DNA of 64,000 bases from Fulvia fulva. Its lineage: Eukaryota; Ascomycota; Dothideomycetes; Mycosphaerellales; Mycosphaerellaceae. The position numbers and the translations under genes are program-made. Shown here piece by piece: positions 53,307 through 64,000 of this stretch (position 1 is the stretch's first letter; each line of letters begins with the position of its first letter). The notes beneath the pieces are model-generated. The model was not told the origin of the DNA. It saw nothing but the letters and a program-made list of their open reading frames with translations, and did no database searches. The DNA lies in assembly GCF_020509005.1 (NCBI RefSeq), contig NC_063023.1, positions 496,001-560,000 on the forward strand, read 5' to 3'.

Positions 53307-54130
53307 TCATTGCAACGATACTGAGATTCCGCCATCGACCAAGATCTGAGCCCCAGACACAAACTTGCTCAAGTCACTCGCCAAAAATATCGCTGGACCG
53401 GCAATATCTTCAGGGTCGGCAACTCGTCCCAATGGCGTTCGAGTTTCTAGATATCGCAGCTTATCTGCATTCGCAAGATCGCCAGCTGCCAGTGCAGTCC
53501 TCGTAGTTCCAGGCAGAAGGGCATTGCAGCGAATGCCATGCTTCCCAAGAGCACAAGCCTGAGATTGCATCATGCTTAGTACTACAGCTTTCGTTGGGGT
53601 GTAGTGGACTTGTTGCGCTCCGCCGAGATGTGCGCTGATTGATGAGATGCCGATTATGCTGCCGCCACGACCCTGAGAGACCATGTGCTTGGCTGCAGCT
53701 TGGGAGGTCCAGAAGGTGCCCTTGATGTTGGTGTCAAGATGAGAGTCCAGGACTGCTTCTTCGAGCCTGGCTGTTTGTGAGTGCAGGGGCCAAGATCACA
53801 GATGAACATGGCTCACGTTAGGAAGTCCTTGAACTGGCTGACGCCAGCGTTGGCAACGAAGACATCAAGGCCGCCAAATGAAGATACTGCTTTCTCTACG
53901 ATGGCTTGGGCGACCTCTTTCTTGCCAATGTCTCCTGCTACTCCTGTGAGACGTGCATCTTTGGGCGCCTCGGCTTTCAGGCTCTCGAAGTGCTTGACAG
54001 ATTCTTCTGAGTCGAGGTAGTTGACTGTAACCGATGCACCCTCGCGAAGGAACCCCAGTGCTATGGCTCGTCCAATTCCAGTCACACCGCCGGTGACTGC
54101 TGCCACTTCGCCTGCCAGAAGACCTGCCAT
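53307..54130 (-). CDS. LRA1: Short-chain dehydrogenase, L-rhamnose 1-dehydrogenase-like
   Basis: Exons 54130-53817 and 53766-53307 encode 257 residues of a classical SDR. The cofactor motif is TGGVTGIG (13-20), the structural Asn is in NAG (94-96), and the catalytic residues are Ser147 in GISSIS, Tyr160 and Lys164 (YTPTK). The run GGSIIGISSISA, then THE/QQVHYTPTK and ALGKHGIRCNALLPGT, ends in GAQILVDGG. This is very close to what I recall of fungal L-rhamnose 1-dehydrogenase, which oxidises L-rhamnose to rhamnonolactone in the non-phosphorylated pathway. The other pathway genes are not in the window, so the substrate remains an inference; glucose 1-dehydrogenase-like SDRs are the alternative. 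It is the last gene before the repeat island. Confidence 0.75.
53767..53816 (-). other. 50-nt intron in the SDR gene
   Basis: Donor GTGAGC, acceptor GCCAG. The nearer AG three or four bases upstream would join out of phase, so the acceptor is the second one. The join gives KDFLTLEEAVLDSHL. Confidence 0.75.
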
Positions 54131-54380
54131 ATCGGTGTCAGCTCAGTGAGGATGTAGAGAACTCTAGCCGGTCATTGTCTCGCAGAGCTCCAAACGCGAT
54201 ATGAGCTGGGATCCACAATCATCCTGGCCATAGCTGGCGCTTCGAAACGAATTGTGGAGCCAAAGGCAGCGACATCGATGCGAGGCACATGGAAGGAAGA
54301 AGGAGGTGACGGGTCGGGTCGGAATCATGTCAGGTTCTTGGCGAAAGGTGGACCGAGTACGGGCGACCGTTAGCGACTTC
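54131..54380. promoter_or_regulatory. SDR promoter region ending at the repeat boundary
   Basis: Ordinary composition lasts only about 250 bases upstream of the SDR start; from about 54380 the DNA is TA-rich and RIP-like. Its promoter is therefore next to, or inside, a heterochromatin-like border. Confidence 0.4.
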
Positions 54381-56152
54381 TGTACAACAACTCAAAATAG
54401 GCTATAGTACGAAGCTACTCGTCGTTATGCTACACCCCGTAGTATCGAAATACCGGTATTTTAAGTAAAAGATAAGACATATATACAAACGTAGCGACGA
54501 CTCGCACGACGAGATCTATCTATATACGAAAGCTATATAGTAATAGGTAGTCGTAGAAAGTGTATTCGAAGAACGCGACGGGGTCGGGTTGCGACCGTGT
54601 TTCTGCTAAGAGTCTTAAATTTTAGGGTCTAGCCGATTCAAAAACTTTAGAACTTTAAAATTTTAAGATCTAAGAAATCGAGAAGAAATATTCTTAGGAG
54701 AATAGGGAATCTCTCTACGACAAATACTATCTAATTCATTCGTTGTATAAGTTATGTTTCGTTATTATATAAAGGAAGTAAAATTAAAGTACGAGAAACG
54801 AAATTAAAATTAAAGTTTTTACTCTAACTATAAGTTAACTAGTTAACTTTATTAACTTATATATATCCTAACGTACTTTACTACTAAGCGGGCTATACTA
54901 CCGAGCGGGCCACTTTTACTAAGAACTGTACTACTTCTATAGATATAGCTATATAACTACTATTATAGCGTATATTGTCTTTAAACGAGGCTAAACTGAC
55001 CTTAGCTATCTAGGCTATAAAACGCGACGCGATAATTACGAATCGACTTACTATAAAGGTATATAACGCGTCTCAAACTATACTAGGGTATCGATTAAAT
55101 AGACGACCTCCTCGAGGTGACTACGAGCCTAATTCGAAGAAGCTTATAGAGCTAGAAGAGAGGGTAATACTTAAGTATATACTTATATAAGGGCGCGCGT
55201 ACTATAGGGTCCAAATAAGAGAGTTATTATTCTACGAAGCTACGAAAGAGGAGCGCGAGGCGCGGCGAAGTTATAAAGTAAAGCTAAGCCGCGCTAACCC
55301 GACACGGAAGGTCCGCGGTTTATCCGGGCCGACGTAGCTATAGTAAGGGGTCGCGGGCTACCCGTAATAGTATCCCCTCTCTTAAAACGCGTCTTAGTCC
55401 TCTAAGCGTTATCTATCTTATACGGCCACTTACCCGTACTACTCTATAACCGCACGAAAGTCTAATTATCCTCTAATACCTTATTATCGTCTAGTAATAT
55501 ATCTATATCTAGTCTATCTATAACTAGCCTATCTACGACCGGCTCCCTTCGAGAAATATACTACCTAGTTAGCTAGCTTACCCTAGACCTAAGTCTACCT
55601 TCGGCTAGTACTCGCGTATAATCCTTATAGCTAAGGCTAGGTATTATTATAGGCTCTATAGGTTTTACTCGAGTATTGGTATAACTACCGGTACTATCGT
55701 AGAGCTAAGGGCGGTAGGTAATACCGGAGTCCTTAGTTAGGATAGTAGGCTTTCCCGTAACCTAGCTAGTATAGCGGTACGTAGTAAATATATACTAAGT
55801 AGATTCTATTAGAGGTATAGCTCGAGACAACTTATTCGTAACGGTGTTACTATTAACCCTAATCGTATTAAGCCTAAGTACCTTATTACTTAGGGGGACC
55901 TAATTAGATAGAGCTATAAAGCCTATAGGCGTAGACAACTCCGGCCGGTTATAGTAAAAGTCTATAATAGCGACGGCCGCGTATTTAAACATATTCTTAG
56001 CCGGTTACTAGGTCTTACTATCCTTCTTATTCTAATATCTAAGCTATTTCACCTTGTACTAAGTGTCTACTTTACGCTTCTACCCCTTCTTTACTTTGCC
56101 TACTCGCTTACGGGTATATATATCTAAGATCTTCTCTACCTTATATATATAT
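54381..56152. repeat. RIP-degraded repeat region, mostly unassigned
   Basis: This is a TA/CTAG-rich stretch between the SDR gene and the gypsy LTR. Apart from a transposase-like scrap near 55014-55310, I cannot assign it. It may contain parts of more than one element. Confidence 0.5.
55014..55310 (+). mobile_element. Fot1/pogo-like transposase N-terminal scrap
   Basis: The plus-strand frame reads AIKRDAIITNRLTIKVYNAS, then ILGYRLNRRPPRGDYEPNSK and KLIELEERVILKYIL before a TAA. This has the character of the helix-turn-helix start of Fot1/pogo-type Tc1-mariner transposases (RLTIxxAAxxYxVPxSTLxxRLxGR, then LxxLEExxIxxYIL). The catalytic part is not visible, nor are terminal repeats. Moderate support only. 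Confidence 0.5.
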
Positions 56153-56386
56153 TGTTGAGAACATACAGGCCGTAGGACAAGTATATAGGTGTAGGTATGT
56201 TATGTGACTAGATCACGTGACTAGGGTTTGCTAGCCTATAGGCTAGCAAACATCCGGATACCTAGTATCTACCTATACTAATACTAGCGATACTATATAT
56301 AGATATACGCTATCCTATTAGGTCCTTCTTCGTCTTTTATGTGATCCGCCGTCTTCTACTACTATATAACTCGTACCTATTTAACA
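56153..56386 (-). repeat. LTR of the right-hand gypsy element (234 bp)
   Basis: It begins TGTTGAGA and ends ATTTAACA, giving TG...CA ends with a TGTT/AACA inverted terminus. It lies just beyond the integrase C-terminus of the minus-strand pol, which is the right place for a 3' LTR. It contains a CACGTGA motif and a perfect 26-base palindrome at 56226-56251. The partner LTR is outside the window. Confidence 0.7.
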
Positions 56387-58515
56387 TATATATATATAGG
56401 TGTTACGACTATATTAGCGACTATATCGGCTTCGGTAGTATCGGGCTCGATAGTTATCGGCGATAGTAGTACTAGATACTAGCCTTCGAGTAGTAGGAAG
56501 TCGGGATAATCGGCTCGCTAAAGTAACGAGGTATAAAAGTAGTTGTCGAGTCCTACTATAGCGTCCGACAATCTCAGTTTATATAAGAGCTTAGCTAGTA
56601 AAACTTCTATAATCTAGTACGGGCTAGCGTATCTTCTATCGAGCTTCTTAGATAGTCGAGTCGTACGGATGTTCTTAGTACTTAGGTATACCTAGTCGCC
56701 TACTTTATAGTCTAGCGGGATGCTTTAGTAGCGGTTTACTACTTTAGCTTAGAGAGCTTATAATATCCGTATATTTTCTTAAAGGTGCTTATAAAGGTCG
56801 TAAATCCGGCGTACGAAGGCTTTAGCTAATTACGTATCTAGTCGCTAGAGAGTAGTTAGTCCTCCCTCTTTTCTAGCTCTTAGGTCTACGCGCTCTATAA
56901 ACCTAGGGTTATAGCCTAAAGTAGCGTAGAATAGCGATATACTAGTAGTTTTAGAAAGGTAGTTATTAATTACGAACTGAGCTAGACAAAGCTATTCTAC
57001 CTAGTTATCTTATACCTTGTTAGTAAATATACAAGGATACTGTTCTATTACTTAGTTAGTACGTTCCGACTGTCTATTAGTTTCTAGGTAGTATAAAGAA
57101 CTTAGCTTACGACTTATACGAAGTATCTTATAAAGTTTCTTCTAGAACTAAAGTAATAGTATTAGGAAATCCGCGTCGGGAGAATATATACTTAAGGAAA
57201 AGTCTTACCGTATTCTATATAGTTATCGCTCCGATCGGAATTAGCTCGACTTCCTTCGTTAGCCTATCTATTACGGTTATAATGTTGTTATAGGTTATAC
57301 TATCGAGGGTACTATTAGGAAGTCCGACTACGAAGTCTACCGCAATATATCTCTAAGGTCGGTCCGGTACTAAAAGTAGGTATAATAATCTAGGGGGCTA
57401 GGAGTATAGAGATTTTGTCGTACGGTATATACGGTAATTCGCGGTATATCTACGTACTAATCTTACTAAGCTAGGCTAATAAAATTCTCGTACTACGAGT
57501 TTATAGGTTCAAGCTCGTCCTAGATGTCCTACTACTAGAGCGTTATAATTTATTCTAATAAGTCGAGTCCGTAGGGCCTAGTTATCGGGTACCTATAGGC
57601 TCTAACTATCGTACTAGTTTTGTATATATCATATATTACTATCTACCTTATAGTACGTAGGATATATCTTCGCCTTCTATAAGAGTAGAGAGATAGTACT
57701 ATCTTTCTGTAGTATCTTAATTGCCGCCTTAAGTTCTTAGTCTAGGGCGTAAGTAGTCGTTATACGGTACTCGAGTTTAGCTTCGACTTTGGCTTTATTC
57801 GTAGTCTATACTTCCTAAGCTAGTGCTAGCTATATTTATAGTACCTATTCTAGTTCTAGAATGAACTCGATTGCTTTAGAACTTAGGGGAGTCGTCTCTT
57901 CTTCTTCGGGCGTATCTTCGATAGTAGCTCGTATAGAGTCGATCTTAAGGAATTGCTCTAGCGGAAGTAATATCTAATACTAGTACTAATTTCTCGGATC
58001 GTCCACCCCCTACGGAAGGTCCTAGCTACGTCTCGTTAGGCTATCTAGCTTCGTTCCTTATATACCTAGGCGGTATATAATCTAGAAGTTAAATTGTAAT
58101 AGAAATTCTACCTATCGCGCTTATCGGCGATTTAGCTACTTCGTAGTTATAAAATATTCGAGGTTCTTATAGTCTATAAACACTTTAACTAGATCGCCGT
58201 CCTCGTCTACTTCGTAAGTAAGCTCCGGGCGCTACTCTTCGAATACTTTAATAATCGCGAGGAGTTCCTTATCGTAGATCTCGTAATTATACTCCTAGGG
58301 GCTTAGCTTCTTCGAATAGAAAGCTATAGAATACAATACTCCCTACTCGTCGTATTATAAGAGTATACCTATATTAATAAAGTCTAAGGAGTTAGTCTTA
58401 ACGACTGTCTACCTACCCGGTATATAGTATACTAGTATACCCGCCTTACTAAATACTACTTTTAACGCCTCGAATACTCTCTAGTAATTATTAGTCTAGT
58501 TGATTCTACGGTTCT

Positions 58516-58529
58516 TATAATTACTAGGC
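58516..58529 (+). repeat. Left copy of the LINE target-site duplication (14 bp)
   Basis: TATAATTACTAGGC, identical to 63430-63443. The outermost T may belong to the LINE's terminal run, so 13-14 bp. It lies in the gypsy RT-RNase H connection. Confidence 0.85.
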
Positions 58530-61500
58530 GAGTATCGTAGTGACCCGAGCGATCATTAGAAGTACTTCAACTCTTTTACTCGTAATATAGAGATCCTTAA
58601 AGTTCTCTTCACCCTGTTTCTTTAGCTCTAAACGCCGCGGAGGTGCCTAGCTATATTAGGTAACTCCTAGGCAATAGTAGCCTAGGCTACGGCACTAACG
58701 GCGCCTACGGCCCTATAGGCGAAGCCCCCCTAAGACAACTAGTAGCAACTTATAGAGGACGTAAAAAGTATAGAAACTAACGATTAGCTCCCTTACCGGT
58801 CTCTATAGATAATAATCACTTAGCTACGTACGGCGCTTATACTATCGTATTACCGAGGGCAATAAGAAATAAGGACGACGTCCTAGGTAATTAGTAAGGC
58901 TACCCGGAATCAACACCCCTATAGCTAGGCATTGGTCGCGGCATCGATACTAGGCCCCCGCCTAACGTACGATATAGTTACGATCCGCATTATAGCAAAG
59001 GAAGACTAGGCCGAAGTTACGAAGCTATCGAATAAGGAGCTCGCCTAACGAATTAACTAACTAGGGGTAGTCGTAGTGAACTAATAGTCTAACGGCACTC
59101 TATAGATCTATACTAGCTCTACTACTACTAGGAGGCACCTAGAGGTATAGCTATAGTAGGCATCTAAGGTTACGGCATTAGCGAAGGTCTTAACGAAACA
59201 ATTTACGATCCTAGTCTACGACATACCTAAGGAGTTTGACCTAACTAACTAGGGTCACCTACGCGCTCTCTAAGAGGACAACCCGGTCACTCTTAACTCT
59301 CTAATCTAGAAGGCGACTTGGCTCTATATAAAATGGCTAGAAGGCAAGAAGGCCTCGGCGCTAATAGTATAGCTATAAGACGCGAAAGCGGCGGATCTAG
59401 CGATAGAACAAGGCCTAGTCTAGTAATATAGCCTTAAGATAGTAGAAAAGTACTCCTTATTCTTTCGTGTCCTCTAATGCTTCAAATGCTAATAGTATAG
59501 ACACTAAACCTATACGTATATAAATAAGTAGGCCTACTCGAACTATATAGGAGACTATATATCTAGGGACTATATATCGGCTACGAGACGGTACGCGAAC
59601 TGTCCGGGGTACTACCTATCGTATAGCGCGGAATGCCTATAGCGGAAACTAGCAAAAAACAAGGCAATTATAAACAGAACCGTCGCCCTAAGATTCTACG
59701 GCGACCGTAAGGCTAGCCTATACCGGAACTAGCTAGCGGCGGTCGGGTATAAGCGCCCTAGGGCCGAGAACAATATAAAGGATACGTAACCTAGGGCGTA
59801 CGGGAGGCTACGTACTCTACTAGCTACGGCGAGGGAATCTAACTAGGCCCGGCTCCCCTTTAGTATATAGCCGATAGGCGTAGACTAGGACGTATAAGGT
59901 AGTAGGATATAGGACGCTATAGAGGAAATAATTGTCGATACCGATAACTAGCCTCGATACGCTTAGTATTATCTAGTATAACGTTAACTATAGCAAGGAT
60001 ATAGTCTAGGACTATTTCCTATACGAGGAGGACCCGTACGTCCACTACGTCCTAGTAATCTAGGAGCTATAGATTAACCCGTACTATAAGAGACTAACGA
60101 CCTATAAGTCACTAGGCTATACGATATGCCTACGAGGCGACGGTAGACCCCGTACGTACTTCTATATTAGTAAGGACATACTAGAATCCGACTAGGAGGT
60201 AGTATACTACGTAGACGAAGAAGGCGGGGGCGATATTACCTCTCTCTACGTAGGTAGTACCTAGATACACAACCTATATATATAACCGCTAGCCTCGAGG
60301 ACTAGCCGCGACCTAGAGGTCTATAGACACCTAGATAGTACGCTTAAGAGACAAGGGTACCACATCGTAGTAGGACACTTTAACGTATACTACCCTTCCT
60401 AGGAAAGCCTTATATAGCCGTACCCTATAGCCGACGAAGTACTCGACTTAATAGCGAGTAACGTAATTGCCCTTAATACCCCGAAGGACCTAGGTACCTA
60501 GAAGAGAGGGGGACTCTAAGGCACGATCGACCTCTCCTAGATCTTAGATAGCTACTACTATACGGTAACCTACTATAGGATCGAACATAAACTCGAGGCG
60601 TCGTTAGACTATATACTAGTTAGGACCTCTATTACGATAAAGATATAACGTATACTAGCGAGAACCCCTAAGCTAAACTAGGGAAAGGCCTACTAGGCTA
60701 ATATCTAGGCGTACCTCGATAACTCCGAGAGGCTAGTCTAGATCGCGTAGTAGCAATACATTAGTAAAGACGAGATAGACGAGGCAGTCTAAGGGTTAAT
60801 AGACAAAATAAGAAAAGCGACCTCACTTTACGTTCCGCTTACCTAACTAACGACATAGTCTAAACTATACTAGATGCCGAAGTGTACTACGGTAGTAAGA
60901 GAAGTAAGGAGAGCCCGCCGGGTATAGACGAGTAGCTATAGCGAGGAGGCCTAGAACGTATATAGGGAGGTATACTAATAGAAGAAAGCTATAATACGGA
61001 GGGAGAAAGTAGTCGGCTAGAGGGCTATAGTAGAAGAAATCGCCGGCAAGCTAGCGAGGATGTAGAAGCTAGTAAAATAGGCCCGATAGGACCCTATATA
61101 GAGCCCCTCCTTCTCTATACTAGCGCTACAATCGCCTAGTAGCCCGGTTAGCGACCCCGAGGCTAAGGCGCGTCTACTAGCTAGTAAGTTCTTCCCGCCC
61201 CTAGTCGAGGCTAATCTAAGCGATATAAACAGCTCTACTCCCCTAGCCCCTAGTATCGCGGTCTAATAGGAGGTGTCCGAGGGAGAAGTTACCGCTATAC
61301 TTAGGAAGTTACCGGCGAAGAAAGCCCCGGGGCCGGATAGGATCCTAAACGAGCTACTAAAGAAGTATAGAGATTAAATAGCCCTAGTAGTTATAGCAAT
61401 CTTTAACGCCTACCTATAGACCGGATACCACCCGATAGCTTTTAAACAATCGACGATAGTGGTCCTACGTAAGCCGTAGAAGGAAGACTATACGTAGGTG

Positions 61501-63429
61501 AAGTCGTACCGCCTAATTGCGCTCCTTAATACTCTTAGGAAGGCGCTTAAGAAGCTAGTTATAGCGAGACTCTCCGAGGCGGTAGAGGAACACTCCCTAC
61601 TCCCGGACACCTAGATAGGTGCGCGCCTATAGCGATCGACGCTATCCGCGATAGAACTTATTACCTCTTAGGTAAAGGCTATCTAGTATAAGAATAGGGA
61701 CAAGGTGGCTTCCTTACTTAGCCTAGATATATCGGGAGCATTCGACTACGTGTTATACCCGCGGCTACTCTATATCCTAAGGTCGAAAGGACTCCCTAAG
61801 TAGCTTGTTAACTTCGTACGGTCCTACCTCTAAAACCGTAGTACGTCGATCCTAGTCGGCTAGTATAGAAGCCTATTTTAAGTAGTCTATACTAGAATCC
61901 TATAAGGCTTAACGCTAGCACCTATTCTGTTCCTCTTCTTTATAGCGACGCTACTCCTAGCCCTAGAATCCCAGAACACCGCTACGAGCGGCTTCGTAGA
62001 CGATACGAATATCCTAGCGTAGTCTTCCTCGACTAAGGAGAACTATAGGCTACTAGAAGAGAAGTACAAGATCTACGAGGACTAGGCTAGGAGGTACGGG
62101 GCTCGGTTTGCCCTAGAAAAGTACAATCTAATACACTTTACGCGCCGGCTACGGTTCTATAATATATAAGCTTCTATCTAGATATAGGGGCACACGACTA
62201 ACCCGGTAGATTAGCTTAGGATCCTCGGACTATAGGTAGACCCGGCGCTACGCTAGAGGAAGTACGTATAGGTAATATTACGGAAAGCTAAACAGAATAT
62301 AGCATTATACTAGAGGCTTACTACGTCTATATAGGGGGCGGACTTCCGGTAGTTATAACTCCTATATACGGCTATTATACGGCCAGTCCTTACCTATAGT
62401 AGCCAAGTATAGTCCTTAGGCGAGAGGGCCTACCTATCGAAGGGACTCGTCGCGCCGCTAGCGAAGATCCAAAACTAATGCCTAAGGAAGGTTACCGGGG
62501 TATATAAGTCGACACTAATAAGGATACTTAAGTATAAGACCGCTATACCGCCGATCGACCTATATATCTAGGGACTACGGACCTCCTACTTAGGCAAGTC
62601 GGTATAGTACCTAGTATAGAAGGTCATCGCTAGTATAGTCGTAAGGGTCCGCAAATTAGTACTAGCGTATAAGGGCATTCGACCCGGAAACGAGCCGAAC
62701 TACCGGGTAAGGGACGAATAGCTAGTAATATAATAGGAAGGTAAGAAATCGTTTATAGAGCAACTATAGAAAGAGAGGTAGAACAACTAGGGTATAGGGT
62801 ATAGTAGACGCCCTTAGCTAGCGGGACAACCTAAGGAATAGTTAGCTACGAAATCCGCGGTTAAGTACTCCCCGAAGCTTATCTACTACCGCCTTACGAG
62901 GGTATAGAGTAGTATAGTAACCTAACTACGAAGCGAACATATCGGCCTCTAGGGGTACCTATTATAGAGGAAGGTTCTAGGATATACAAATACTAGCTGC
63001 CCCTATAGCTATCGCTCCTAGAACGTACGGTACGTACTCCTCGTCTATCCGAGGTAGTCGCTAGGAAGGGGGGAGTAGATAGTAAAGGCGAGGAATCGGA
63101 CGATTAGGGCACTTCTTAACAACGCTAAGGACCTACGGCGTATTACGAACTAGATACTAGAGAAGGGCTGGCTAGAATAGTACCGCCTAGTAGGAGCAGT
63201 ATAGGAAGAGAGGATACGACGTAGCGCGACGAGACCGGCTAGGAGCGGGGGCTAACGGGGTAGTAATATAGACTACGTACGTTTAGAGGGAAAGCTAATC
63301 TAGATAAGGAGATGTCGGGGGCGGGAAGGGTTTTTACCTATTCGGGTTTCCCTTTATATATAATAATAGATATATACCTATATAGGCCGGATAGGGTCCT
63401 AGAATAGGGGAATGACAAATCTATCTATC
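58530..63429 (+). mobile_element. Tad1-type LINE, near full length, RIP-degraded, nested in the gypsy element
   Basis: About 4.9 kb in LINE order on the plus strand. A 5' region comes first, then ORF1 with zinc knuckles at about 59480-59640 (CFKC core and ANCPGYYLSYSAEC). An AP-endonuclease domain follows, with the GDFN motif read as GHFN near 60373 and TIDLS near 60530. Reverse transcriptase comes next (KKAPGPDRILNELLKKYRD near 61320, FVDDTNILA at 61993-62019). The tail carries a Cys/His motif near 63000. The 3' end is an ATCT-type run at about 63415-63430. Many stops from CAA/CAG/TGG changes make it inactive. Confidence 0.88.
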
Positions 63430-63443
63430 TATAATTACTAGGC
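63430..63443 (+). repeat. Right copy of the LINE target-site duplication (14 bp)
   Basis: Identical to 58516-58529. It follows directly on the LINE's terminal ATCT run, after which the minus-strand gypsy frame resumes. Confidence 0.85.
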
Positions 63444-64000
63444 CTATCTAACTTCGTTAGGTTAGTTAATAGGGATATAATACGAGAGAAGGCCTCGATA
63501 AACCTACGGTAGAAGTTCGCGAATCCTAGGAAGGCTTAGACATCCTTATAATTAGTTAGTACTTCCTAGGTCTATATACATTCCAATTTCTCCGGGTCTA
63601 TCTCGATGCCCTAGGGTCAATAATAAGGCCTAGATATTTTATACGTTCCTAGTAGAACTCGGACTTATCGATATTAATAGTAAGCCCGGTATCTCGTAGC
63701 TTAATTAATACCTTTCGTACGTATTCGACGTGTTGCTCTAGAGTATCGCTAAAGATAAGGACGTTATCTAGATATACTAATACAAAGTTATCTAGATGTT
63801 CCTATAGAACCTTATTAATATATAACTAAAAGGTTACGGGTCCGTTATATAGGCCTAACGGTAATACGAGGCATTCGTAAAGACCGTAGCGTATTACGAA
63901 AGCTATTAGCCACTCGTACCCTTCCGCGATACGTAACTTATTAAAGGCTACTATAATATCTAGTTTCTTAAAGTACTTCTTTCCGTATATACGGTTAAGC

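Larger units (their letters stand above)
56387..64000 (-). mobile_element. Ty3/gypsy pol on the minus strand, interrupted by a LINE and cut by the window end
   Basis: On the minus strand, RT is at 64000-63444 (NFVLVYLDNVLIFSD, YLDD with Asp to Asn, near 63740-63800). It continues with [17 protein letters not shown], and after the LINE with FEALKVVFSKAGIL and RNase H (IAFYSKKLSP, NYEIYDKELLAIIKVFEE) near 58200-58350. The integrase C-terminus (GDYVYLSTKNIRTTRLSKKLDRRYASPY) lies near 56650-56700. Stops are frequent, mostly of RIP type. The frame is continuous across the LINE insertion once one target copy is removed. gag should lie beyond 64000. Confidence 0.85.

Noticed and set aside
53771..53816. 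Shorter SDR intron ending at the first AG (53771)
   Set aside because: It joins the exons out of phase; the acceptor at 53767 keeps the SDR frame.
11100..54300. Secondary-metabolite gene cluster
   Set aside because: A SRPBCC protein, a methyltransferase, an SDR and a zinc-cluster regulator are present but far apart and without any synthase, so co-function is not supported.
1..64000. CRISPR array, rRNA, tRNA genes, telomeric repeats
   Set aside because: I looked for regularly spaced repeats, tRNA-like T-loops (GGTTCGA context) and TTAGGG runs and saw no convincing example; a covariance search was not possible.

Overview
The window is nuclear DNA of a filamentous ascomycete (Pezizomycotina). 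Dothideomycetes is my best guess, inferred only from the gene set, the short introns (49-54 nt with GTRAGN/GTACGT donors and a CTAAC-like branch site) and the kinds of repeats. It is a gene island from about 11.1 to 54.3 kb between two islands of transposon wreckage (1 to about 11.1 kb, and about 54.4 kb to the window end). The flanks are full of TA, CTA and TAG. Their reading frames are recognisable as retrotransposon proteins but carry many stops of the Gln/Trp-to-stop and Cys-to-Tyr kind, which is the signature of repeat-induced point mutation (RIP).

Left flank: the 3' end of a Tad1-type LINE (1-830, +), a Ty3/gypsy relic (about 831-6450, -), and a second Tad1-type LINE (about 6540-10700, -) carrying a 195-bp solo-LTR-like insertion with a 5-bp target duplication. 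Right flank: an unassigned RIP-altered stretch with a Fot1/pogo-like transposase scrap, a 234-bp LTR (56153-56386), and a Ty3/gypsy pol on the minus strand running off the window. That pol is interrupted by a complete-looking Tad1 LINE (58530-63429, +) flanked by a 14-bp target duplication.

Gene island, left to right: peroxisomal acyl-CoA oxidase; a small F-box-like protein; a secreted CHRD protein; GPI10 mannosyltransferase; an unusual zinc-finger factor (two C2H2 plus two Zn2Cys6 clusters); a small Cys-rich secreted candidate; a SRPBCC protein; an 'ipa'-family protein; UPS2-like PRELI protein; a poorly resolved hypothetical locus; an F-box-like gene broken by a 32-bp tandem duplication; a SAM methyltransferase; a SKG6-type single-pass membrane protein; a protein-kinase pseudogene; RAD52 and KEX1 (divergent); a degraded minus-strand gene; a copia reverse-transcriptase scrap; a tandem family of SAP + F-box-like genes in different states of decay; and a rhamnose-dehydrogenase-like SDR at the right edge of the island.

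The housekeeping genes (POX1, GPI10, UPS2, RAD52, KEX1) look intact and do not form one pathway. The accessory layer is the interesting part: an F-box-like family with at least six loci here, one with a single in-frame TGA, one with start codon and Trp codon changed in RIP style, one frameshifted by a short duplication, and one apparently intact but without the family intron. I found no convincing biosynthetic cluster, CRISPR array, rRNA or tRNA gene. All reading was by eye; no homology search was run.
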